Below, piece after piece: positions 13,941-23,313 of a DNA stretch of 64,000 nucleotides. The notes below the pieces were generated by a model that saw only the letters and a program-made list of their open reading frames with translations, ran no database searches and had not been told where the DNA came from. This DNA comes from Balanoglossus misakiensis (Eukaryota; Hemichordata), in the NCBI GenBank assembly GCA_040954595.2, contig CM082588.2, positions 10,354,001 through 10,418,000 on the forward strand. Direction: 5' to 3'. Numbering within the stretch: the first letter of the stretch is position 1; every line of letters starts with the position of its first letter. A program made the translations under genes and the position numbers.

Positions 13941-14356
13941 TCAATGGATACCCATAATATTTAAATCATTGGCTGAATAATTTTTTTTTGATAAACCGTG
14001 ATCTCGGACCACAGGATTATTTAACCCCTGCATGCCTGCGATTTGTAACAATAATGATTCCTACTTTAATTGAACCCCAGATATTTGCATAAGAATGAAA
14101 TAATGGATACCCATAATATTTAAATCATTGGCTGATTAATTTTTTTTGATAAACCATGATCTCGGACCACAGGATTATTTAACCCCTGCATGCCTGCGAT
14201 TTGTAACAATAATGATTTAAATCATTGGCTGAATATTTTTTTTTGATAAACCATGATCTCGGACCACAGGATTATTTAACCCCTGCATGCCTGCGATTTG
14301 TAACAATAATGATTCCTACTTTAATTGAACCCCAGATATTTGCATAAGAATGAAAT
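13941..14356. repeat. Element A copy 1, three partial ~160-bp direct repeats
   Basis: The block containing TTTAAATCATTGGCTGA, GATCTCGGACCACAGG and AACCCCTGCATGCCTGCG occurs three times. The TTAAATCATT landmarks lie at 13961, 14120 and 14217. The middle unit is shortened, lacking the part with CTACTTTAATTGAACCCC. Confidence 0.8.
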
Positions 14357-14840
14357 AAATGATCTTGGTTTTGCAGGAGTGGTGATACTGGTTATGGGAA
14401 GGAGCAGTTTTTATTTTATTAGGCACCACAAAAATATGAAAAAGTCAACAAGTAGCATTTATGTCGAAGCATACACGGTATGTATAATTAAGTAGATTTT
14501 GTTATTTTTTTAATATCCATTTTTGTCATCTAGTCATCTGTTTTCTTTACAGTTTAGTTTGTAGGGACTTCATTATAAAATACCAACCATGTGGTTATAA
14601 TTTCAGTATTGCATTTGGGAAGAGATTTTACTATTTATGCCTAAAAACGAGTTTTAAAGGAACATGCCTATCTGTATTTATTAATATAGTCCAGCTATCA
14701 TGTATGTAACATGTATTCAGTTATAGTCAAAGGAAACAATTCACTAAACTCTAGGTGCGAAATTTCATGCATTGCTCATTGAATCAATTTCATCTTGTTT
14801 GTTACATGCTGTGTATCTCATGGTTATGTTAGTGTTTCAT
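14357..14840. other. Element A copy 1, AT-rich internal stretch
   Basis: No confirmed gene. A segment at 14377-14477 is bracketed by TTTTGCAG upstream and GTATGT downstream, which look like 3' and 5' splice sites. One phase is open across it (about 33 codons). No domain was recognised, so the exon idea is weak. Confidence 0.3.
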
Positions 14841-15513
14841 GGTTGCTGCCTATAACATTAGGATGGCACCATATCGTAGTGTTGTATCGGTCAGTCTCAT
14901 GTTCTCATATGGTTGCTGCCTATAACAGTAGGATGGCACCACATCGTAGTGTTGTATCGGTCAGTCTCATGTTCTCATATGGTTGCTGCCTATAACATTA
15001 GGATGGCACCATATCGTAGTGTTGTATCGGTCAGTCTCATGTTCTCATATGGTTGCTGCCTATAACATTAGGATGGCACCATATCGTAGTGTTGTATCGG
15101 TCAGTCTCATGTTCTCATATGGTTGCTGCCTATAACATTAGGATGGCACCATATCGTAGTGTTGTATCGGTCAGTCTCATGTTCTCATATGGTTGCTGCC
15201 TATAACATTAGGATGGCACCATATCGTAGTGTTGTATCGGTCAGTCTCATGTTCTCATATGGTTGCTGCCTATAACAGTAGGATGGCACCATATCGTAGT
15301 GTTGTATCGGTCAGTCTCATGTTCTCATATGGTTGCTGCCTATAACATTAGGATGGCACCATATCGTAGTGTTGTATCGGTCAGTCTCATGTTCTCATAT
15401 GGTTGCTGCCTATAACATTAGGATGGCACCATATCGTAGTGTTGTATCGGTCAGTCTCATGTTCTCATATGGTTGCTGCCTATAACATTAGGATGGCACC
15501 ATATCGTAGTGTT
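14841..15513. repeat. 70-bp minisatellite inside element A copy 1 (9.6 units)
   Basis: Units begin with GGTTGCTGCCTATAACA at 14841, 14911, 14981, 15051, 15121, 15191, 15261, 15331, 15401 and 15471, an exact 70-bp period. Units are nearly identical. The few differences are AGT for ATT after TATAAC in units 2 and 7, and ACATCG for ATATCG in unit 2. The open frames across it are by-products of repetition. Confidence 0.95.
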
Positions 15514-16542
15514 TTGTGGTATGTGTGTCAGTCTCATAGTCATTCCCCATTGATAAATAGAGAGACACTATCTTCTTTTGTTGAGTATGTCTCATACGAG
15601 TCATTGTCATATTTTCTTGTGTACATATGTGTTATGTGTTGTTTTCATGCTGGAAATTGTTTCTAAAATACACTCATGTTAATTTCTAACAAGATTGTTT
15701 TCTCTTTTTGTTTTTCACTATTTGAGAGTGTTTCCCATTGAAAGAAGACGAAGTTTCATAGTAAGGAAGAAGATACTCAAGGCTACTGCCATGACTCCAA
15801 TACTCAAATGCATATAAAGGAGGATTTAAAAGTACTTTTCCACACTTAATGGTGACTTTGAAATCTGTATTCATGTCAGTTTTGACAAACAGTAGATTCA
15901 AAAAGTGAGGCATTTTTGATGGATTGAAATGATTTTCCCTAACCACTTGAACGGAAAATGAGATAAAAGTTTTATTGTATATATTTTCTATCATTTATGG
16001 GGTTAATTCATTTGATTTACATAATACCATGTATTTACCGTTGTTCCTTTTTTCTTACATTGTCATTACAATAATAATGATTGACCAAAAAAGATCTTTC
16101 TCGGTGTGCTTTTTTGACAGGTTAACATACCATTGACTGTGGAGTACTAAGATGCTGCACATTATGACACATGTTATGCTTCAAGACCAAGTTATTTAAG
16201 GGCATAGTAACTAACTTTGGGCTATTTTTTATGTATTTTTGTTCAGTGTATCGACTCCTTATTTCTGTTGTACTCCTTAAAGCATGATTAACTGCCCAGG
16301 TTCAGGATCTCAACTTTGGCCTTTGCAAATGAGTTCAGGTCTGGACTAAAATTATGTTTTTTGACAATTGCTGATTGTACAATTATGGCAGTGTATAGAA
16401 TCTAGTAAATGGCATTGCATCATGCTTTGGTGAGTTGAACAAGAAACTGCAGTCACTTGAAAGAGCAAAAATGCTAAAAATGGCCCAAATTTATAACTAT
16501 AGCTTTTAGGTAAACAGAAGCCAAACATGCAATTCAAATTTT
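15514..16542. other. Element A copy 1, internal stretch without recognised genes
   Basis: AT-rich sequence. Minus-strand open frames at 15686-15994 (102 codons) and 16352-16633 (93 codons, running into the palindrome array) show no motif I recognise and no DDE/D-type transposase signature. They are not supported as genes. Confidence 0.4.
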
Positions 16543-17076
16543 TGGCTTGCTTACAAACTGCATTCTGTGTAAGAATGGTTTGTATACATGCCAAAGCCCA
16601 AGCAGAGTGGCTGATTTTTAAACCACTGCTCAAGCATTCTCAGTTTGTCAGCAAACCAGGAAATGCTAATTTTTGGTTTGCTGGCAAACTGAAGTGATTC
16701 ATGTTTGGTTTGCTAGCACACCAGTTTTAAGTAGAAGTTGGCTTTCAGACAAGCCAATGTAAATTTTAAGGGTTTACGTACAACCCCCTTGTATTATTCG
16801 ACGGTTTGTTGGCAAGCCATTGTTTTAGAAAGTGGCTTACATGCAAGCCATCATAATATATTCATTGGTTTATATACAAACCCCTTAGATTTGTGATGGT
16901 TTGTTGACAAACCACTGGATAATGAATCGGTGTGTCTTCAAGCTCATTTGCTGAATAGAATGGCATGCCAGCAAACCATATTTCGGTACTATGGTTGGCC
17001 AACACACCATTCATTAAACTTGCTGTGGTCTATCAGCAAGCCGGTAAGTTATATAAAACGGCAACTCAGCAAGCTA
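16543..17076. repeat. Element A copy 1, right subterminal array: 17 palindromes at ~32-bp spacing
   Basis: Degenerate 18-bp dyads of the form TGGYTTGNNNNCAARCCA start at 16543, 16576, 16608, 16641, 16674, 16706, 16739, 16770, 16802, 16833, 16866, 16897, 16928, 16961, 16992, 17026 and 17059. Steps are 31-34 bp (mean about 32.2), close to three turns of B-DNA. Spacers between them are unrelated. Half-sites continue irregularly (CAAGCC at 17081 and 17092) towards the right terminus. The likely role, by inference, is cooperative protein binding on one helix face. Confidence 0.85.
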
Positions 17077-17181
17077 AATTCAAGCCAAAATCAAGCCAGA
17101 TTTGAAGAAACGAAAGAAGCCGATTTGCGACAAACAAGCTGGTTTGAATTTGGCTTGAATTTAGCTTGCAGGAAAGCCAGA

Positions 17182-17194
17182 AGAATTTGCAGTG
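17182..17194 (-). repeat. Element A copy 1, right terminal inverted repeat
   Basis: AGAATTTGCAGTG, the reverse complement of the left terminus. It is followed directly by the TA target duplication and satellite sequence. Confidence 0.92.
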
Positions 17195-18655
17195 TATGCG
17201 CATAGGCCTATATATGTGTTCTGCGCATCACAACAGAATTTTGTAAATGAACGAGGCTGTGTTTGGAAACAACCATGGAAATTTTAGAACTATCTCTCGA
17301 TCTACAGAGTATAGTGGAAAACGTTCATATGCGCATAGGCCTATCATGTGTTATGCACATCACAACATAATTTTGTAAACAAACGAGGCTTTGTTTGGAA
17401 GCAACATTGGAAATTTTAGAACTATCTGTCGATCTACGGAGTATAGTGGAAAACGTTCATATGCGCATAGGCCTATATATGTGTTCTGCGCATCACAACA
17501 GAATTTTGTAAACAATCGAGGATGTGTTTGGAAGCAATCATGGAAATTTTAGAACTATCCGTCGATCTACAGAATCTAGTGGGAAACTTTCTTATGCGCA
17601 TAGGCATATGTATGTGTTCAGCGCATCACAACAGAATTTTGTAAATGAACGAGGCTGTGTTTGGAAACAACCATGGAAATTTTAGAACAATCTCTCGATA
17701 TAAAGTTGAAAAGTTTCTTATGCGCATAGGCCTATTACGTGTTCTGCGCCTCACAACAGAATTCGGTAAATAAACGAGGCTGTTTGGAAGCAACAATGGA
17801 AATTTTAGAACTATCTGTCGATCTACGGAGTATAGTGGAAAACGTTCATATGCGCATAGGCCTATATATGTGTTCTGCGCATCACAACAGAATTTTGTAA
17901 ACAATCGAGGATGTGTTTGGAAGCAATCATGGAAATTTTAGAACTATCCGTCGATCTACAGAGTCTAGTGGGAAACTTTCTTATGCGCATAGGCATATGT
18001 ATGTGTTCAGCGCATCACAACAGAATTTTGTAAATGAACGAGGCTGTGTTTGGAAACAACCATGGAAACTTTAGAACTATCCGTCGATCTACAGAGTCTA
18101 TAGTGGAAAACTTTCTTATGCACATATGCCTATCTATGTGTTCTGCGCCTCAAAACAGAATTCCGTAAATAAACGAGGCTGTTTGGAAGCAAACATGGAA
18201 ATTCTAGAACTATCTCATGATCTACAGAGTATAGTGGAAAACGTTCATATGCGCATAGGCCTATCATGTGTTATGCACATCACAACAGAATTTTGTAAAC
18301 AAACGAGGCTTTGTTTGGAAGCAACAATGGAAATTTTAGAGCTATCTGTCGATCTACGGAGTATAGTGGAAAACGTTCATATGCGCATAGGCCTATATAT
18401 GTGTTCTGCGCATCACAACAGAATTTTGTAAACAAACGAGGATGTGTTTGGAAGCAACAATGGAAATTTTAGAACTATCCGTCGATCTACGGAGTATAGT
18501 GGAAAACGTTCATATGCGCATAGGCCTATATATGTGTTCTGCGCATCACAACAGAATTTTGTAAACAAACGAGGCTTTGTTTGGAAGCAACAATGGAAAT
18601 TTTAGAACTATCTCTCGATCTACTGAGTATAGTGGAAAACGTTCATATGCGCATA
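17195..18655. repeat. Satellite array, block 2
   Basis: About eleven monomers between elements A and B. It starts with the right TA duplication of element A and ends with the left ATA duplication of element B (18653-18655). One monomer (around 17694-17712) carries a diagnostic replacement in which CAGAGTCTGGTGG is reduced to AAGTTG. Confidence 0.95.
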
Positions 18656-18786
18656 TAGTCAGGTGGAAATTTCAGAAAATGAGCATTTTAAAAGCATGTC
18701 AGGCATTTTTTGGTACAAGCTGGGAACAAGTTGTTTTTGGATATTTCGAATACGCTGATTTCGAATTTGCCTGTTCCCAAAAATTC
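18656..18786 (+). repeat. Element B, left terminal inverted repeat (imperfect, ~130 bp)
   Basis: Matches the reverse complement of about 23192-23313, with indels in the middle. The outermost 12 bases are identical and the inner end at CCTGTTCCCAAAA is also well matched. The arm overlaps the first 355-bp tandem unit. Confidence 0.8.
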
Positions 18787-19723
18787 TTTTCACGTTTTCA
18801 TGTCGAAAATGGCAAATTAATTTGTGACGTCATAATTTCAAAATACCTAAAAGAAAACGCTGTTTGTAGCCATTATGGTGCAATATCACAGGTCAACACC
18901 ATAATAGTCTATTGAAATCATATTCTTATATTCATTTAAATATTTGTAAACAATTTTTTTAATTTAGAAACATTTTGTGAATTGGTAAAATGCTAATTTA
19001 TGTTAATTAGGTCCAGGTGGAAATTTCAGAAAATGAGCATTTTAAAAGCATGTCATTCATTTTTTTGGTACAAGCTGGGAACAAGTTGTTTTTGGATATT
19101 TCGAATACGCTGACTTCGAATTTGCCTGTTCCCAAAAATTCTTTTCACGTTTTCATGTCGAAAATGGCAAATTAATTTGTGACGTCATAATTTCAAAATA
19201 CCTAAAAGAAACCGCTGTTTGTAGCCATTATGGTGCAATATCACAGGTCAACACCATAATAGTCTATTGAAATCATATTCTTATATTCATTTAAATATTT
19301 TTAAACAATGTTTTTAATTTAGAAACATTTTGTGAATTGGTAAAATGCTAATTTATGTTAATTAGGTCCAGGTGGAAATTTCAGAAAATGAGCATTTTAA
19401 AAGCATGTCATTCATTTTTTTGGTACAAGCTGGGAACAAGTTGTTTTTGGATATTTCGAATACGCTGACTTCGAATTTGCCTGTTCCCAAAAATTCTTTT
19501 CACGTTTTCATGTCGAAAATGGCAAATTAATTTGTGACGTCATAATTTCAAAATACCTAAAAGAAAACGCTGTTTGTAGCCATTATGGTGCAATATCACA
19601 GGTCAACACCATAATAGTCTATTGAAATCATATTCTTATATTCATTTAAATATTTTTAAACAATTTGTTTAATTTAGAAACATTTGGTGAATTGGTAATA
19701 ATGCTAATTTATGTTAATTAGGT
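18661..19723. repeat. Three ~355-bp tandem repeats at the left end of element B
   Basis: AGGTGGAAATTTCAG recurs at 18661, 19015 and 19370 (steps 354 and 355). The units are about 98% alike by eye. Only the first contains the GTCAGGCATTTTTTGG form that matches the right terminus; units 2 and 3 read GTCATTCATTTTTTTGG. The terminal segment therefore appears to have been amplified inward. Confidence 0.92.
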
Positions 19724-20554
19724 GACACGCCCATCTAAAATCAATGGGTCTACAAAAGAGAGCCAACGGTGTTAAGTGAGGTGTCTATTCCAATGTTTTC
19801 AGGGTCAAGGAATTCAAATATGCAATCGTTTACCTTGTCAGACAAGGTGCAGCATGAAAAATATGCAAAATTAGCTTAATTAGTCATGATGTCATGCTAA
19901 AATTGACAACTGAAAGCTAAAGATACGACTTTGGCCTGTCAGGTGTCTATTCATATGTTTTTTGACAAATGTTTGCATTTTAATGAATAACTGAAATGAA
20001 ACTTTTCATATTTGTATGTAATAGCATGTAAAACACAACAAAATCAAACAAACTAACAAACAAACAAACAAATAAACATACACAACGAGGATTTAGTGTA
20101 GACTGTACATGCTCGCTGGTAACATCGTGACCAACCGCTCCGTTAAAAAACACCAGAACATTGAACGTATGAACGTTTAGGTCCACAATTCACAAGTTAT
20201 TGAACTATGAATGTATGTTCAATGTTGTGAAAAGCCAAAAACATACTTTTTGCCAACAAAACTGACATTTGTTAACGTACAAGTTGTTCATTAATAGCGA
20301 AAGCACCGTATGGCCACACTCACATTATGCCAGCACCATATATTCATGCTTAGTTATAAGACGTTGAATGCACACTGATGGCCCGACGTCCTCGGTGTTT
20401 TTTTGAAACCCGGTCTCTAACAACAATTTCTCTTCATAAGTAAAGAGTAATGTGTATTTTTATTACGGTTTTATATATGATACTGTGTGCAAAGTGAAGA
20501 TTGTGTCAGTGAGGCAACATATATACATGTATGTTTAATCCACTTGGGTGTCGT
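19724..20554. other. Element B internal stretch, no gene recognised
   Basis: Low-complexity AT-rich DNA. It includes an AAAC-type microsatellite around 20036-20076. The minus-strand open frame at 19980-20186 is largely that microsatellite read in frame and is not credible as a gene. Confidence 0.5.
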
Positions 20555-20797
20555 ACTTGGCTCAGATGTGCGTTAATGTGTACTAAACAAATTCAGATAG
20601 CGAGCCACAATATCTGTTGATGAGTTTCCATGGCAATTTTTTTCAAAATGGCCGCCAATACAGATGATCTCACCCACAAAATACCAATTATAAAACACCA
20701 AAATAAATTCATATTACAATATTTGAAACAAGAAACTGCTCAAAGAGTAATTTTCAAAATATTTATCATCACTAAACTAGTTATAGGGGTAAATACA
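20555..20797 (+). repeat. Nested inverted repeat in element B, left arm (~240 bp)
   Basis: Starts ACTTGGCTCAGATGTG and runs to about AGGGGTAAATAC. It matches, inverted, 22484-22716 at roughly 80% with small indels. Shared blocks include GCGAGCCAC, GATGAGTTTCCATGGCAA, AAATGGCCGCCAATACAG and CACCAAAATAAATT. Suggests a second, older TIR or foldback element inside element B. Confidence 0.75.
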
Positions 20798-22483
20798 GGA
20801 TCGAGATTCAGTCGCTAAAGAAATTCAAGTTTGGTAATAACACCGGTTACAACAAACTTAGTTAAAACACTGTATAACCATAGATATATTATAATAGTGG
20901 CCTGGCATAAACAAAATTTTCATAACATTTGGGCATTTTGTGATAAAAGTTTAACAAGTAAAGCTCAGTTGATTTGTTCTTTTCCCCATAAAAATATCTT
21001 TGATGAACAAAATTCCAAATTTAGTCAACCCAGGAAAAACGGCATCTTGTTTCTCAACCTTATAAATTGATCTGACCAGTTTGAATCAGTGCAGAATCTA
21101 GCTTTTCTATTTTATCTTCATCAAATGATTTATGCAAATAAAGAATCACTTCCCCATAAAATGGTGGCAGAAATCCAGTATCATGACAGTCGATTGGTTT
21201 GTTAAAGTTACTATAGAAACTAACTATGTCTAGGTTGCATGTACATAGATAGATGTTAGGAATCCAAATCAAAATCTGTTTCAAACTTTTCATCCAATAC
21301 TTGTCCTTCGGAAAGTGTTTTGATGAAGTCGCTTGAAGTGCTTTGTATTGCTCAAGTTATCGATAATTTTAATTGCACCTTGATGATAGTCAGCAGTTCT
21401 ATTTTGACATGTTATTTTGTGTATTTTTGAACCCCCAAAATCAAAGAATAAAATGATAAAGTGAAAATAAGCTTCAAAACACCAAAAGTCTTCAGGATCA
21501 CAGCTTTTCTGTAAAGAGTAAGATTTCGCTTACTTCATGCTATTAAATGAAATGAAGTTTTCCGTAATATCTCTTGCAAAGTCAGATTACACATTGAGAT
21601 ATTAGAATGGAAGTACATTCCAAGTGACTTGTTGGGAGCATTGGGCCACCTAATCCCAGAAAATTGCAATAAGACCTGTTTTTTCCATTTACCAATCTAA
21701 AGGCCAACTGCTTGTATATTTAGTTGGGTTTCTATAATTAACACACATTTTTGACAATATTTATGGCATGATGGACACTATTCTCGACAAATAAAATAAT
21801 GTTGTGTCCTCCGCTGTAATTTTTATGAGTTTGGAATCATAGACACCATTTATTTTTTGGTCAACTCTGTTAACAGTCGACAAAATTGCTGGAGTGGAAC
21901 TGATACATGATCTAAAGTATCAAGACATATGGTCGATTATTAACGTTTCAGCAATTCGACTTAAGTTTCTTAAATTTCCTATGGCATTTTGACAAACATC
22001 AACGCCCCGAAAAAACGTTGTCAACGCTGCGGTCGCGATTGTGGTCGAAACAAAGCCGACATTTTCGCATGGTTCGTTACCCGGGGTCCATTTAGATTGC
22101 ATTGCGTTTGAGGCCCTATGTGTATGTCTGACGACCAATAAACGTGACGACCGCGGACTCAGTTTGGATCAACGTCTATTTCGGGCAGTAGACTCTCCTA
22201 TCAAGTTGATAAGGAAATTTTACCAGTCACGAGTAAGCCAAGCCCACATCCGTGTGCAAATCTGATATATCGGTGATCTGTTTATATGATTATCATTAGC
22301 TAAGGTGGTAAACTGTTGTGATTCATATGTGTAATTTACGTACTGCAAGTTAAATATCGCAATTAGCCTAATGTTTGACCATAGACAGTATGGTTTGATT
22401 TCTAGAGGAGCACCTATTAATCCGAGAACAAAGGGATTAAAAGTTGCGCCGTTAAATTGTGTTTTAATAACTTACTTACCCCT
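20798..22483. other. Interior of the nested inverted repeat, no gene recognised
   Basis: About 1.7 kb between the arms. The short open frames at 20831-21070 (+), 21060-21293 (-), 21920-22138 (-) and 22041-22265 (+) show no recognisable domain. They might be decayed fragments of an original coding region, but I cannot support that. Confidence 0.4.
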
Positions 22484-22716
22484 ATAAGTAGTTTAGTAAC
22501 CATAATATCTTTGAAAATCATTGTTTCCACAGTTCCTTGTATCAAATATAGAAATCTAAATTTATTTTGGTGTTCACAGATGTTATTTGGTGGGTGAAAT
22601 TATCTGTATTGGTGGCCATTTTGAAAAATTGGTTGCCATGGAAACTCATCAACAGATATTTAGTGGCTCGCTATCTGAATTTGTTTAGTACACATTAACA
22701 CACATCTGAGCCAAGT
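22484..22716 (-). repeat. Nested inverted repeat in element B, right arm (~230 bp)
   Basis: From about TTACCCCTATAAGTAG to CATCTGAGCCAAGT, the inverted counterpart of 20555-20797. Confidence 0.75.
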
Positions 22717-23191
22717 TTGGTGCTTTTATCACAAAATGCACAATCGCTATGAAAATTAGGGTTTGGCCGCTCCACTACAGGGCTTTAGACGGCCATATTG
22801 AATTGCCACATCGAGGCTCTTATCTCAAAATGAACTTCACACTTGAAGTATTGTTTTGAACAAGGTTTAAGTCCTTTATTAAAATAAAGAAAAGGTTATT
22901 CTTTCCAATGGTTGTGAGTTTTCAGTACATGTACTGTTACACCTAGCTTTATTATTATTTGGTAGCCAAAAATCAACGAATTATTCATACAATATGCAAA
23001 TTTGTGCATAATTATTGTTTTATTATTGCTATTTTGTGTTTATACAACCAAAAAAGTTGTTGATGTAAACATGTAGTTTATTTTCATTGTTTAAGGAGGT
23101 ACGTGAACATTTCTTTGATGCTATTCATGTGAGAATTGCGATCCTTGGCGGCCATATTTGATTTGCCAAAACGAGGCTCTTATCTCAAAAA
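22717..23191. other. Element B right internal stretch
   Basis: No gene recognised. A diverged motif of about 40 bp containing CGAGGCTCTTATCTCAAAA is present twice (near 22813 and 23171, about 358 bp apart). It is preceded both times by a GCCATAT..GATT/GAATTGCCA block, so a 355-bp-scale duplication may have existed on this side too. Confidence 0.5.
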
Positions 23192-23313
23192 GATCTTTTG
23201 GGAACAGGCATTTTCGAAATCAGCGTAGTCGAATTGACCAAAAAACATATTTGGTTTGCTTGTACCAAAAAATGCCAGAGGGGGTCACAATTTCTCAAAT
23301 CTCCACCTGACTA
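23192..23313 (-). repeat. Element B, right terminal inverted repeat (imperfect, ~122 bp)
   Basis: Runs from about TTTTGGGAACAGGCA to CCACCTGACTA. It is the inverted counterpart of the left arm and is followed by ATA and resumption of the satellite. Confidence 0.8.

Larger units (their letters stand above)
12576..17194. mobile_element. Element A copy 1: 4619-bp TIR transposon-like element, apparently non-autonomous
   Basis: The termini are inverted: the left end reads CACTGCAAATTCT (12576-12588) and the right end is its exact reverse complement (17182-17194). A TA dinucleotide flanks both sides (12574-12575 and 17195-17196). Removing the insert and one TA restores a normal satellite monomer. 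The inside holds arrays of 18-bp palindromes near both ends, several tandem repeats, and no open frame I recognise as a transposase. A TA target duplication fits Tc1/mariner-type mobilisation. CACTG ends plus rich subterminal repeats are instead reminiscent of CACTA/CMC elements. Superfamily is left open. A second copy of identical length lies at 46497-51115. The only difference I noticed is T17140 against C51061. Confidence 0.9.
18656..23313. mobile_element. Element B: 4658-bp long-TIR transposon-like element
   Basis: The left end begins TAGTCAGGTGGAAATTT. The right end, reverse-complemented, begins TAGTCAGGTGGAGATTT. Inverted similarity continues imperfectly for about 120-130 bp, including GGCATTTTTTGGTACAAGC, TACGCTGATTTCGAA and TGCCTGTTCCCAAAA on both sides. 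The flanking satellite shows a 3-bp ATA duplication (18653-18655 and 23314-23316). The uninterrupted paralogous site is at 43992-43994. Inside are a three-unit tandem repeat, a nested inverted repeat and no recognisable transposase, so it is probably non-autonomous. A 3-bp duplication recalls PIF/Harbinger, but ATA is not the TWA those elements normally use; family unassigned. Confidence 0.85.

Noticed and set aside
15686-15994. A 102-codon minus-strand frame in element A (and its copy at 49607-49915) as a gene
   Set aside because: No recognisable domain, AT-rich composition, and the two copies are near-identical throughout, so conservation of the frame carries no information.
16543-17076. 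CRISPR-like look of the palindrome array (short repeats with regular spacers)
   Set aside because: The repeats are degenerate 18-bp dyads, not conserved direct repeats. There are no cas genes, and the sequence is a eukaryotic transposon end.
18577-18915. 112-codon frame crossing the satellite/element B junction as a fusion gene
   Set aside because: It starts in satellite sequence and runs by chance into the 355-bp repeat. The same repeat units downstream do not keep an equivalent frame with a start.
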